From NCBI GenBank assembly GCA_013407085.1, contig JACCGJ010000557.1, positions 1 through 64,000 of the forward strand: a stretch of 64,000 bases of DNA, written 5' to 3'. The notes under the pieces are model-generated. The model saw only the letters and a program-made list of their open reading frames with translations, searched no databases and was not told where the DNA came from. Source of the stretch: Atriophallophorus winterbourni. Lineage: Eukaryota > Platyhelminthes > Trematoda > Plagiorchiida > Microphallidae. Every line of letters starts with the position of its first letter. Positions within the stretch are counted from its first letter, which is position 1. The position numbers and the translations under genes are program-made. Of this stretch, positions 33,301-44,400 are shown one piece after another.

Positions 33301-36300
33301 ATCCGGATCCACATGCGCATGCGCTTGAAACAGTGGAAGAATGGTAAACAAGTTGTGCTTGTGTGCCATTGTTGGATAAGGTTTGCACGACCAACCTGTT
33401 CAATCACAGGAGCCCATACTCATGTCGATGGGGTGCGCGTGATGGAAATGCATGCAAATGAAGTGTTTGTGTTCACGACCATAGGTTTAACCACATGTAC
33501 CACACCAACAGATGGCATTCATCATCTTCATAATAGATAGCACATAATCATCGACAGACATTCTGATCAACGGACAGTTCCCTCCTCGCGTAGACTGTCA
33601 CATAGAATTGGAGGACAGCGAAACTGACATGCTGTTTCTCACAGCTGATTGTCGCGGCAATCAGTTTAACACGGTGTTAACTGCGCGCTCCGGTGGTGAT
33701 ACCTTGAGAACAAGCAATGACGAGGAAAGAAACCGAACAGTCAGCGTATAAAAATCAGCAAACACGACGATTACAATCACTTCGCAAGGAGCTCATCTGA
33801 TGATGTCATCTAGCTTCATGAGGGAAACGTCCTACTTCTACTATGTCAGCTCAGCTCAACGAACACAGTATGCACGACATACTATCAGGTTGCCCAGGCC
33901 TAGACATGTATGAGAAAGAAAATAGAACTGGCGTAAAAATCGATTATGACAATAAGTATTTTCACATTTCACATTGCTTCTGTGATTGCTTTACCTGAAT
34001 TTTTCAATTTCGCTAAATCTTTGTTTCCGGGGTTTTGGTATCCACGATATTAGACACAATTTGCATTGAATACTTTGGACAGTAACTCACTCTTCCGTGA
34101 GACAATTCATTTTCTATCTCGAGTGACTTGTTTTCATTGTTTATGCTGTCATACTACTTGTAGCCCATGTACATGCGAGTAGTAGTACATCAGTGTTTCC
34201 TTACCGAGTTTATCATTGGCGTCGAGTATTTGGCAAACCAACCGCACACACTTCAGCACTACGCAATCAGTTGGTGAGCTTCAAGGATGCTAAATATGAA
34301 GGTAGGGAAATTTTTTATCCGACAAACTGGACGAAGGGTAACAGCGATTGGTTACCCGACGATAAGATTCAAAGTGATCTTTAATCTTGACGGAAATAGG
34401 AAGCGATGAAACTGCCTATGGAAAAACTCTTCGATTGTGATAACTCAAATCTATTAACTTCTGAGAATACTACTCAGCATTGGATTCATCTTTATGAAGC
34501 CCCAATCTGGAGCCAGAAAAAAGGACATGAAGTGTGTGGTAGTGAATAATCAGAGGTGATGTGACTCCAATATAGGATAGTCAATAATAATAAACTAAAC
34601 TGACAACACCTAAATCCGTTTGCATCCATATCGCGTTAGGCGGTTCGTTTGTGCTCCACTAAGGGAAAAGACTATTTCCGACGGATTTTAGCGTCCATGT
34701 CTTTGACCGGCTGTTTCTCCCGGCCAGCTTCATCTGTATTTTGTTCACTACTGTTTTAGTGTCCACAGAAATGAGCTTACATGCAAATCCTCTCTGAGAA
34801 GTCATTGCCCTCTTCTTATTTCCCTTCCTCTTCAATATTGTCGTTCACAATGCCGTCTATCCGGTCATATTATACACCACATTTTATGTTTGTTCAAAAC
34901 ATTTAAAATGAATGCCGAGCTACCCGCGTTGGATTTTTCACATCAAACGCACTAAACCTTACTTACTGTCTATTCGATATTAAGCACACGCGTACCTCAC
35001 CAACGACTGTTGGTCCTGCAATGACTTCCCCAATGAATGTGAAATCTGAAGCCGGCTTTTTAACCAGCACCAATGGTCGCCAGTCTAACTCCACCACAGA
35101 CTTGGTCACCACCGCGTCTTCGAACGCGGTCACGTTTGCTTTCGGGACCGCGAACCCAACAGCGACCATATTGACGGGGTCCGGTGGATTGCCGAGTTGT
35201 TCGGTCGTGCAACCCACGACAATTCAATTCGCCGCCGCACCGTCATCCACAACGGGCTCCGCAAACGGTACCGATGCGACGCTTTCGAATGCCGTTGCTC
35301 CTATTCAGTATGTGCTTCAGTTGCCGGTCGGTGCTGGCGGATCGGCAGCTGGTCAACCGTTTCACATTCAACTTCTGCCCCAACATTTCCAGGTGAGTAT
35401 GTTCCCGTGTAATTCTGCTGGCCATTATTCGCGGAAGGTCCTTGTTTATGTCGTGCAGTGCTGTGCGGCTAACACCGTGCTAAATTGATTGGCCAGAGGT
35501 AGTGAGCTGCATGCTGAAACAGGCTGGAGTCTCACTAACATTTCCTGTTCTTTTTTCTTCCTCATATCTGTCTAGGCCTAGGCAACCTGACAGTATCTCG
35601 GCCCACGTGCAGTCTCTGACTGTGCGGCACTTTGTCTGGATCAGGCTTGTGCTTTAATACCATATTACCACACCATCTTAGCCCACGGCCACCGGTAGTG
35701 TGTTCCATGCTGAAACACACTGGAGTCTCACTACCATTTCTATTTTCTTTCTATTTCTTTTGTCATATCTGTCTAGGCCTGTGCAACCTGACAGTATCTC
35801 AGCCTACGTGCAGTCTGACTGTGCGGCACTTTGCCTGGATCAGACTTGTGCCTTCACATCACATCACGTGCAGTCTCTGACTGTGCGGCAATTTGCATGG
35901 ATCAGGCTTGTGCTTTCATACCATGCATACCATATGTCGCATTTGATCTAGCGAGCTTGAGCGGAGATGCATTCGGGATAAGTACCGTTGCCACATCAGC
36001 AATGTTGACTGATGGTAATCCGTTGTGAGCAGGCTCTCGTCATAATTTGTTTGTTGCTGATCGATTTGAATAAAACCTACCTATAAATTTAAGACTTGGT
36101 AATGTTAGATTTGAGGGATATTTTGACGATAATTAGATTGAGTGCTTTCTACTTTGTTCGTATATCTGGTGTTTCGGCATCATTTCATTACATTACTTTT
36201 ACTTTTGTGAGACTATCTCCTCCTGAAGGATGAGTCGGCTTCAATGAAGGTTCTTAGGGATTTGGGTACAAAGCGGTGTCCCCAGCACCACTCGGCGTTT

Positions 36301-39300
36301 GTTCGAGTCAGCTTCTCTAGCCTTTGCACAACCAAGTGCCTATCTTGACGCCCCCATACTGCTAAGATTTTTATTTGGGTACTTATGAGTATGGTATGAA
36401 AGCACAAGCCTGATTCAGGCAAAGTGCCGCACAGTATTCGTGACCGGTTGATATTTCTTTTTCTCTGATACAGTTTGGATGAGCGCGTGGATGAAATCAC
36501 AGACCTGAACCAGGCAAAACGCTGCACACTCATATACCGCATATGGGTTAACATACTTTCGGGTTGTCCAGGCCTATACATGTGTTGAAATCGAAAAACG
36601 GTAATAAAACTCCAGCGTGTTCATGCATACTTCACACTACTGGTGGCAAATCAATTAAACATGGTTATGGTAGTGTATTGCAGAAGTATTACACGATTGA
36701 ACATCTGTGCCGCTTGGATAATTTGTAGCTAAACTTATACATGCTTCTGTGATTAAAATAGGAACAGTTATCTGTCTGGCCACCTGATTGTAAGATGGTT
36801 TTGAAATGCTTCCCGTTGTCTCAAATTATTTAAAAGCAAACTTCAAAAAAAGTAGATCGCCTCAAAACCCCATTCTATTTATCACGTTTGATTTCCATAG
36901 TTGTTTTATAGCTCAATCGCGCGATGCATGCACTGCAATACTGATATTAATGGCTTAATTCATGTTATTTTGCACGTAAATTAATGCCTTGCGATCGGCT
37001 TTGTTTCACTTCGAAAATTGATCGCTACACCGATAGACCCATTCGTCTCTGCCGGCTTGTTGTTTTCGTGCATCTGCTTTGTCTTGACAAAAACAACCCA
37101 CACAATCGAAGTATCCCATCTCGGCCGGATACCTTTGATTTTGTGAGCCTTACTTCAAAATGAGATTGCTTGGCTTTCCGGCTTTTGTCATCAGTTCAGG
37201 CATACATTTACAGAAATCTAAACGGATGGGACTTGATTACCGCAGCACATCACCAACCGAATATTTACTCAGTGAAACAATATCATCCAACACTCGTTAG
37301 TATGTATGTATGAAAGCACAAGCCTGATCCAGGCAAAGTGCCGCATAGTCAGAGACTGTGCGTGGGCTAAGATACTGTCAGGTTGCCCGGGCCTAGACAG
37401 ATATGAGAAAGAAAATAGAAATGGTGGTGAGACTCCAGCCTGTTTCAGCATGCAGCTCATCACTGATGGTCAATTAATTTACCACGGTTAGCCGCACAAC
37501 ACAAAGTACTGCACGATTGCACATCCGTGCATCACAACAACGTGATTTTCATGATGTAGCAGTACTTTTGTACTCTGTGTGGGTAACACCGTGATGAATC
37601 GATTTGGCACCGATGGTGAACGGCACGTGAAAATACACTGGGGTCTAACCGCGTTTCTGCGTCTCTTTGCCTAGATCCAGGCTTGCGATCTCGTACATCC
37701 TAATTAATGTGACAACATTCCTCCAAAATATTGAATACATGTAACCGTATCAAGTCCCCCATCAAGTGTGAACACACGATTTTTCGCTCAATAAAGCTAC
37801 TAGACATTTTTACACGTCATTTCTGTCACGGACTTGTAATGAGCACACAATCTAATGGCTGCTGCCGATCCTTCTCGAACTTTACTGCTAATTTTTTCTC
37901 GCTCCGTTAGACTTCCACGGCTGATGGAATTTCAGTGGCCACCAGTTCAACGAACACGATTCCCGTGGTTCAAGTAATGACTCAGTCTGCTGGGGGCGGC
38001 GCTTTGACTCTGCCCACATTGGTACAAGATGCAAACGGCCAGAGGACGCAATTACTTCACATCCAGGTATGATTGCAGATTCGCACTGTCTGTAGTGTTT
38101 CCGTAAACGCAATCGCCCATCCTCAACCCTCGTTTCTCTCACTTTCCTGCATCTCTTGCAAGCATATTGAGGTATGTATGTATGCATGATATTACAAACC
38201 TGATCCAGGCAACGTGCCGCACAGTCAGAGTGCACATGGGCTAAGATACTGTCAGGTTGCCCAGGCCTAAACAGATAAGAGGAAGGAAAATAGCAATAGC
38301 AGTGAGAATGCAGCGTGTACTCGCAGGCAGCTCACTACCGGTGGCAGCTTAATTGGGGTAGGCAGTCTTCATTAATCAATAAAAGCCAACAAACTCTCCC
38401 GGTGTCTAAATTGCTCGTGGCACCTTTCCTTTGTTGCTGATAGATTTCTCTCCACGGATTTTATCGCAGTCGTGTCATTTAGCCCTCAGGTAAACAGTCA
38501 TAGATCGCTTAAACGCCTGAAGCGAGTGGGGCGGATTTAGAGGTCGATTTCCTGATTTCCACACCCCATGGAAAATACAGTTTTGATGGAATAGGAGTTA
38601 CATTAAAACCTCGGCACGATGCATATTGTGAAATTGGATTTTGTAGTTTCCGACATGCATGAATTTTTGTTCAGAATTACAAGTATTCCGACATCCGTGT
38701 ACAATATTGATTTGCATGTTGCGGTATGCAAACGAATTTTCATATTCTACTTATCTCATCCATCTACAAGGATACATTCCTTGATCGGCTAACAAATCAT
38801 TTTATCCTGGTTGGCGGGCATTTGAGCCTCTTAGTCTACTGTCGGTGATGGTAGCGTATGAGTGAATTGAAACGCAACACAACTCCAGGTTTAGGTTGAT
38901 AAACTTTTGTGATAGTATAAAGGGGGATAATTTGCCACTTACGTTAGTTTACTTCGCGTTTCCACACGACAGTATTTATGTATGCATGAAATTACAAGCT
39001 TCATCCAGGCAAAGTGCCACACAGTCTTAGACTGCATGTGGGCTAAAATATTGTAAGGTTGTCCCGGCCAAGACAGACATGAAAATATAAATGATAGCGC
39101 GTTTTGCGTGCAGCTCACTGTCGGTTACAAATCAATTTAGCACGGTTAGTGGCACAGCACATAAGTACCCGAGTCAAAAATACACATGAACGCTGTATCC
39201 ATCGTTCTCATTACGAGGAGCAGCTCTAGTTGAATTTATTTTTGTTAAAAATATGTTTATTCTAATATCCATGCTGTGTAAGTGATGGGGATGATCCCCA

Positions 39301-39540
39301 CAATATATTGGACTTTGATAAGCGCTTGGCCATGTGATTCTGTATTTCAACATCGTGGTTCTTTGTAAGAACCCTAAACAACAGTGGCATACAAGTATAA
39401 CTTTGTTTATTCTACTTTTCAGATGCCAGACGGGGTAAGTAACACGTTGCTACTTTGAAACCGGTCTGCTTGTAACGCTTTGAAAGTGCCAATTTCGTTC
39501 TTGTTCTACTTTTTAGACACCGAAGACCACCTCTCAATGA
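30321..39540 (+). CDS. NFYC: Nuclear transcription factor Y subunit gamma (NF-YC), six exons
   Basis: NF-YC pairs with NF-YB through a histone fold; with NF-YA the trimer binds CCAAT boxes in promoters. Coding exons: 30321-30497, 31968-32180, 34985-35392, 37911-38066, 39423-39434 and 39517-39540 (TGA at the end). All borders are GT..AG and all introns are phase 0, giving 329 codons. The histone fold spans residues about 40-128: [14 protein letters not shown] in exon 1, then [40 protein letters not shown] and [11 protein letters not shown] in exon 2. Exons 3-4 encode a Gln/Ser/Thr/Ala-rich activation-type region ([31 protein letters not shown]). Exon 5 is only 12 nt. Compared with the family pattern there are two extra residues at the exon 1/2 joint and about two after AMA. 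The introns hold many S1 repeats and a hammerhead repeat. Recognition is very secure; the small last exons are inferred from splice signals and frame. Confidence 0.92.
30862..31102 (-). repeat. S1 repeat plus a partial second copy
   Basis: A minus-orientation S1 copy runs to about 31040 (CACAAGCCTGATCCAG... to GCACATCCGTGCA). Another piece with the core AGGTTGCCCAGGCCTAGAC follows (31050-31102). It lies in intron 1 of NF-YC. Confidence 0.7.
31366..31720. repeat. Composite of S1 copies in opposite orientation
   Basis: A minus-oriented 3' piece (31366-31430, with a GGTATGGTATGAC tail) is followed by a plus-oriented partial (to about 31512) and a fuller plus copy (about 31516-31720). Located in intron 1 of NF-YC. 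Confidence 0.6.
32637..32866 (+). repeat. S1 repeat, full length
   Basis: It runs from TGCACGGATGTACTATCG to CAGGCTTGTGCTTTCATAG with an unbroken CTGTCTAGGCCTGGGCAACC core, in intron 2 of NF-YC. This is one of the best copies for defining the unit. Confidence 0.78.
33218..33465 (-). repeat. Hammerhead-family repeat with inverted termini
   Basis: The unit is related to the 241-bp tandem repeat at 12855: both share GAAACAGTGGA, GAATGGTAAACAAG or a close variant, and a following block. TTTGTATGCATTTCCGTC near 33226 and GATGGAAATGCATGCAAATG near 33442 form near-perfect inverted ends about 225 bp apart. It carries the minus-strand ribozyme core of the next entry and sits in intron 2 of NF-YC. Confidence 0.65.
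33251..33292 (-). ncRNA. Hammerhead ribozyme, type I (HHR4)
   Basis: On the minus strand: CTGATGA 33286-33280, stem II GTGC/GCAC around AAACA, GAAA 33266-33263, a minimal CCGG helix III and the GTC cleavage triplet. Stem I pairs CCCTAC (33292-33287) with GTGGTG (33256-33251); one pair is mismatched and one is G-U. The core is identical to HHR3. It is antisense to NF-YC transcription, so it would act only in a transcript of the opposite strand. Confidence 0.75.
33797..33831 (+). ncRNA. Possible degenerate hammerhead core (HHR5)
   Basis: CTGATGA at 33797-33803 is followed by an imperfect hairpin with TCAT/ATGA pairing, then GAAA at 33824-33827 and CGTC. Stem I is not convincing and helix III has no room for a loop in a monomer. 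It may be a decayed member of a different hammerhead lineage or chance. Confidence 0.22.
33866..33912 (-). repeat. S1 core fragment
   Basis: Only the segment ACTATCAGGTTGCCCAGGCC with short flanks remains. Confidence 0.5.
35438..35663 (+). repeat. S1 repeat in NF-YC intron 3
   Basis: This near full-length copy begins soon after the exon 3 donor, has the GCTAACACCGTGCTAAATTG block and core, and ends GGCTTGTGCTTTAATACC. Confidence 0.75.
35686..35922 (+). repeat. S1 repeat with duplicated 3' end
   Basis: This is a 5'-truncated S1 copy. The 3' segment with GCAGTCT..ACTGTGCGGCA occurs twice (35810-35860 and 35867-35922), each ending in a GATCAGGCTTGTG-like block. Confidence 0.68.
36207..36345 (-). 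repeat. GTGCGACTATC-family repeat, 5'-truncated copy
   Basis: This matches the first 140 bp of 29264-29710. ATTACATTACTTTTACTTTT simple sequence precedes the GTGAGACTATC end, consistent with a repeat tail on the minus strand. Confidence 0.62.
36385..36725 (-). repeat. Two S1 copies (one partial, one fuller)
   Basis: A 3' piece (36385-36432, with a GTATGGTATGAAAGCAC end) is followed by a second copy from about 36495 to 36725 containing GGTTGTCCAGGCC and ending in CACGATTGAACATC. Confidence 0.62.
37303..37536 (-). repeat. S1 repeat, full length, minus orientation
   Basis: A clean copy from GTATGTATGTATGAAAGCAC to GCACGATTGCACATCCGTGC, about 226 bp without the GTAT tail. The nested pairing GCAC..GCCTG..CAGGC..GTGC is intact near 37318-37343, and the terminal TGCAC/GTGCA pairing is also intact. 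Confidence 0.8.
37550..37700 (+). repeat. Diverged S1 copy
   Basis: GGTAACACCGTGATGAATCG and GGGTCTAACC align with S1. The core is reduced to TTTGCCTAGATCCAGGCTTG. Confidence 0.5.
38170..38360 (-). repeat. S1 repeat in NF-YC intron 4
   Basis: It has a GTATGTATGTATGCATG tail, an ATCCAGGCAACGTGCCGCAC block and the core CTGTCAGGTTGCCCAGGCC. The far end is truncated. Confidence 0.72.
38975..39170 (-). repeat. S1 repeat, diverged
   Basis: ATCCAGGCAAAGTGCCACAC and a mutated core (GTAAGGTTGTCCCGGCC) identify the copy. It lies in intron 4 of NF-YC. Confidence 0.62.
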
Positions 39541-39624
39541 GCCCGACGAGCATCGTTTGAACCTCTTCTGTTTTTCCACAATCATCGTGTGGTTATGTCT
39601 CACTTAAACATGAAGTATATACAC

Positions 39625-39630
39625 AATAAA
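39625..39630 (+). terminator. Polyadenylation signal of NF-YC
   Basis: AATAAA lies 85 nt after the stop codon. The sequence then becomes AT-rich, consistent with a short 3' UTR ending around 39645-39660. Confidence 0.7.
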
Positions 39631-39889
39631 AATCTGTACGCATTGTCTACAATATATATTATCTTTAACCCATAATTTGTTATATCCCTCGTTTGCTTTC
39701 CCGTGGGAAACCGGGGACAACTTTATCTTGAATATATGAATGACGTGACAATTGCTACTCAGGTTCCGTCGTAGCTATCGCGCTGAGAAAGGTCGTGTCG
39801 ATAAGCGTGTTACAAAATTTATCGCAGCGGACATGGTACACCATTACTGCAAGTGGTTTCGACAAACTTTGCAACAGTCGCCGTCGAAG

Positions 39890-40010
39890 CGACATTTCCA
39901 GATACTGTCGGGTTGCTCAGGCTTAGACAGAAATTAGAAATGATGGTGAGATTCCATCGTGATTCTGCATACAGCTCGTTACTGGTGGCAAGTCAATTTA
40001 GCACATTCGT
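39890..40010 (-). repeat. S1 fragment downstream of NF-YC
   Basis: Starts inside the core (GATACTGTCGGGTTGCTCAGG) and keeps the CTCGTTACTGGTGGCAAGTC part. Confidence 0.55.
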
Positions 40011-41984
40011 TACACCAGAAGGGGAAAATATTCTCCAAAACCAACCATTAGACAATACGATTAACTAATACAAGTGAATTTGATTATGTTGGGGGGAATA
40101 AAATATCGAGAGTTACAGCCTTTCTTCGTATATCGGGTTCAGAGGAATTGGTTTTGTCCCCCTAGAATACACCTATTAAAGGCATCCAATATGTTTGACG
40201 GAGCACTTGAGGCTAATATACATAATGGCATTCGAACGAGAATGACAGTCAAAGTTTGGTTAAAAATATAGTTGACCACAGCTTCCTTACGACTTTCACT
40301 GTTGCATCGTAACAAGCCATGCTCGTCACTTTACTTGACAACCCACGATTAATCAAACAAAAATGTCTACAACGACCGCCACTGAACATGATTTTGAACC
40401 ATCTCTAAGGGTAAGTAGCTATTGTGAATTCTAATCTCGACCCCCAAACTGGGAAACATGCCGTCCTAACTGCAGCTAGTTTAATAGCCAAAGCCTTCAT
40501 CTGCTTGGGTCAAGTCCGAATGTGGCAGGAATAGCAAATAAAACGCATTCTGCGTGCACGCTACGAAAGTTAATCTTCAAAACAGCCTTTAACGTATCTC
40601 TTAGGTGCAAAAACAACATCCTCGAAGCCCGACCGGCTACAGTCAAGGATGAAACGTAGTTTCAATGTCGCTTTGTGATTATATTTGACAGTAGTTTAGT
40701 CAGAGAAACCCGGTAAAACGCATTTAAATTGAGTGTGTATTCATCAATTTCATCACGAACGGGCAACGTGTGCCGAGCGCTTAGATGTGAGACAATCAGG
40801 ATAGGTTAATATGTCAGAGACGGAAGCTATAAAGCTACAGAACCTGTTGCTATGTCATGGTTGTGTGGCAGTTAAGCACATGGTACTCGTTACCGGTGTA
40901 ATGCTGTCAATGATGATGATTAAGCGGCGACTCATCGAGATTGGGTGCCTACACTTCGAATCATTCAATCAAGTTTTGCGAACGAGTAGAGCGGCATTTT
41001 GTTTTACATACATAATTAAACCCAAGTGAGAGAGAGAAAACGAGAATTTTTGAACTACTTTATAGCGAACATTATGGCCGGTTAGGGCGAAAGTAACTAG
41101 TACATTTTCATACGGAGTCTCCAATCCGGTACTTGGTAAGGATCATATAAATTATGAGACGACGGATATTTCCTTTCTAACATGTCAGGAACCACGTGAT
41201 ACGTTTTTTTGAACATATATAAAAACGCGAAAAATTGAAGAGGCACCACAATACATAAAAGTGTCCCCATATGTTTGTGAAACTTGAAATGGCGAATTAT
41301 CGTGCCCATTGTCGGACCATAGCTAGGTGGTATTCGTGTTACGCACTGCATTTTCTTTCGATCAAATAACATAATAAAATAGTTGATTGTCCTCCAAATC
41401 TTGAGCTTGTGAGCTAATCCCGATTCAAGAATTGCTGAATAAATAAAAAAATAAAGCAGCGTAGTTAAAATCTATCATTGTTAATTATAAGATGAGAAAT
41501 GCAAAGTACCAAAAAAACTGAAACCATAATAGCATAAATTTAAAAAGCAGTGGGTAAGATCGGACAGTAACACTTTATATTCTATAGTGATGCAATGTCG
41601 TATAGTTGTATTGAACGGGTCACCGGATTCACTGAGGTATTTATTTTTGCTAATCCACAAGCGTAGTTTGGGAGAGAAATCGATGTTAAACCATGTTTTC
41701 GCCTCACATACCAACGTGTAGTCAATGTCATCATCATCATCATCATGAAGCACAAGTCTGGAGCCAGACAAAGTGCCAAGCAATATGAAGCAGGAAAAGC
41801 AGATAAGCAAGCGCGTGGAAAAGGGAAAGCAGGCAAGCGGAATACGCAAAAGCAAATGCACAAAAAAGCAGCTTTTTTGTAGTTTCACTGCATGCGATTT
41901 TTTTGTTTTGTTTTTGTTTTTATGTAAAATAATACCGAATAAAAAAATTATGACACACATAATAAAATACACTGGCGCCACTGA
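40011..41984. other. Gene-free stretch with diverged dispersed repeats
   Basis: No gene is recognised. About 40300-40500 is similar in the same orientation to 48600-48820 (shared GATTAATCAAACA and CCAAACTGGGAA/CCAACCTGGAAG blocks). About 40845-40925 is similar to 47735-47805 (shared GTGTAATGCTGTC). At 41745-41785 there is a short S1 3' piece. A (ATC)n run lies near 41730. Confidence 0.4.
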
Positions 41985-44400
41985 CTTCGGTTTGTAGCCA
42001 TATCGCGTAAGGTTTCCAGGCAAACGAATACGCCCAACTGAGCCTAGCGCAACGGTGAGTTTCTTCATCCCAGCGCGCCACGTCATGGACTGGCCACCCG
42101 ATCTTTTCTCCCAGCTTCTGTCAGGCTCTGCGAATAAGGCGCGGTACGGTAAACGGTGAGTTGGCATTCTTAAAACATGTCCCAACCATCGCAAGCGAGC
42201 AAGCATCAGCATTTCTCTCAGTCCGTGACCACCAGGTCCTAACACCCGCTTGCAGACATCTATATTTGTAACACGATGCTGCCACCGAATGCGAGCAATT
42301 CTACGCAGGCAACGGGTGTCAAAAACAGAAAGCTGGCGGACATCTTCCGCTCGGATAGACCAGGTTTTGCAGCCATAAAGTAGTGTAGCACGCACCACTG
42401 CGTTGTACACTCGGCCTTTGGTATGGAGTGAAAAATCGCGTCGACGCCACAGGTGGCGAAGGTTAGCAAACGCTGCACCCGCTTTGCGAACACGATGTGA
42501 GATCTCGTCCTCGACACAACCTCCAGCGGAGATACATCTGCCAAGGTAAACAAAGCTGTCGACCAATTCAAGATTGACATCGCACACAGTTAGGTTTGGA
42601 AAAGAGCCGCTCCAATCCTGGGTAAGTGTTTTACACTTGTTAGGCGCAAAGCACATGCCATACCTTGAAGCTTCAAGTGCCAGGCGGTCCAGGGCTTGTT
42701 GCATTATATGAAGGTCATCTCCCAGAAGTGCGATGTCATCGGCATACTCTAGATCGGTCGCTCGCTCACCCGGCAGAAGTTCAACACCTGTGCCCACCAG
42801 GCCAGCTAAAGCTTTTCTCAGGACATCGTCGATCGCGAAGTTAAAAAAGAACGGCGAGATAGGGCAGCCCTGCCGCACCCCGCTGGAGATATTGAACGAG
42901 GACGACAATTGTCCGTACGCTCGAACTCTGCCCGAAGTTTGGCAATATAATGCTTTCAAGATCCAAACATACTTCTCGGGCACTCCATGTCTCAGTAGAC
43001 AGTTCCAAAGACTTTCACGATCGATTGAATAGAATGCCGCTCGGATGTCAAGGAATACCACGATAGTTGGTTTACGAAAAGTGTGGCGTTGCTCCAGTAT
43101 CTGACGGAGTGTGAAAATTTATCTATGCACCCTCGGCCGGCACGAAACCCAGTTTGCTCCTCACGGATTTGCTCTTCCCGTTTGGTACTCAATCGGTGAA
43201 GCAGAATGGACGCCAGTATTTTAGGAGCTACTGAAATGAGACTGATGCCCCGATGATTTTCACAAGAATCGCGCCGTCCATTTTTGAAAATCGGAGCAAT
43301 TACCGATTCTCTCCAAGGGATCGGAACGCGTTCCTCAGCCCATATGTTGGCGTACAGCGCTTGAAGTTCGCGAACTAAAGCGAAACCGCCATCTTTGAAC
43401 AATGACGGAAGCAAAACATCAGCACCTGATGCCCGATGGCGCTTAAGGCTCCGGACTACACTGCAAATCTCTGATTGAGTCGGAGCCTCAAGAGAAATCG
43501 ACCATGGGGTACAGTGTTCCGTATTCTCGAAACCAGTGGGTGCAGAAGGCCAGTTAAACTGTGCTTCAAAATGTTGTGCCCATCGCTCCATGCGTCTGTG
43601 CATGTTAAAACTGGCAAAACATCTGCTTCACGTACCAACTCACTGATGCCTGGTCGCCCGCTTCCAGTTGTTCTGATGAGTTCGAACAATTTTCTGAAAT
43701 TGCCTACAGCTGTGGCAGATTCTATTTCCGTAGCCTTAGAACTCCACCAACTTTCCCTGTCGGTTCTCAAACTGGCAACCAGTTTACGTTTATTAAGCCT
43801 TCGTGATGCATCATGTATGCTACCGGCAGAAAGCAACCGACGTTGTTCCATTAATTGGAGAGAATTCACAGAAACCCAGTGCTGAGCTACACGGGAAGTC
43901 AACCCACAACTATCCAAGGCGGCTGTTTCCAAGGAGGTTTGAATCCCACTCCATTGGTCATAGATACTATTTTGGGGAACTGTAGACAGATGCAGACTCA
44001 AATTGGCTCGAAACCCTCGGAGAACCGGGAGATCGTTAAGCCTAGCAACATTTCTACGTTTCCCACCAAAACGCATCGAGAGCTTAGCACAGACTAACGC
44101 ATGATCGGACTCTAGACAGGTGCCCCAGTAGGAACGGCAATCTTGTAAAATCACTCGCCAGGAGTAGCTGATAGCAATATGGTCAATTTGCGTGAACAAG
44201 GCCGCCGATGGAGACCAAACCGTCCACCCACGAAATGCTCGTTTAAAGATAGACGGCCTACACGTGCATCCTTGTCTCCAGCTAGGACAACGATGTCACT
44301 CCTCGATGCAAGTCTAATGAGTTCTTGTAATCTTCCATAAAACTCATCCGTGTCAAGTTCAGAGCTACAATTAGTCGGTGCATAGGCAGCAACCACAAAA
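41985..44400 (-). pseudogene. RTE-like LINE, 5'-truncated endonuclease-RT (H')
   Basis: The minus strand encodes endonuclease remnants (VVAAYAPTNCSSE, VVLAGDKDARVGRLS with Asp where Asn is expected, then QIDHIAISYSW and ESDHALV). The RT follows: SLKRHRASGADVLLPSLFK, ESVIAPIFKNGRR, HRGISLISVAPKI, EEQTGFRAGRGC, FLDIRAAFYSIDRE, SGVRQGCPISPFFF and LEYADDIALL near 42740. The C-terminus has LLYGCKTWSIR and WLGHVLRMP. Frames change near 44190, 43600 and 43050. The 41481-43061 frame runs beyond the true protein end into flanking DNA. The order and motifs are those of the RTE clade. Confidence 0.78.

Noticed and set aside
34193..34384. 63-codon plus-strand ORF in NF-YC intron 2
   Set aside because: No recognised domain, no convincing splice sites keeping frame with the neighbouring exons, and family NF-YC has no matching segment there.
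37185..37215. CTGATGA with GAAA 9 nt downstream on the minus strand
   Set aside because: The intervening bases do not pair and stem I and the cleavage triplet are absent.
30862..39170. Regularly recurring S1 copies as a possible CRISPR-like or satellite array
   Set aside because: Copies differ in orientation, length and spacing and lie in introns of a eukaryotic gene; one has a target-site duplication, so they are dispersed retroposons.
39752..39937. Plus-strand ORF of 61 codons preceded by an acceptor-like TACTCAG, as a possible extra NF-YC exon
   Set aside because: It lies after the NF-YC stop codon and polyadenylation signal, and its second half is S1 repeat sequence.
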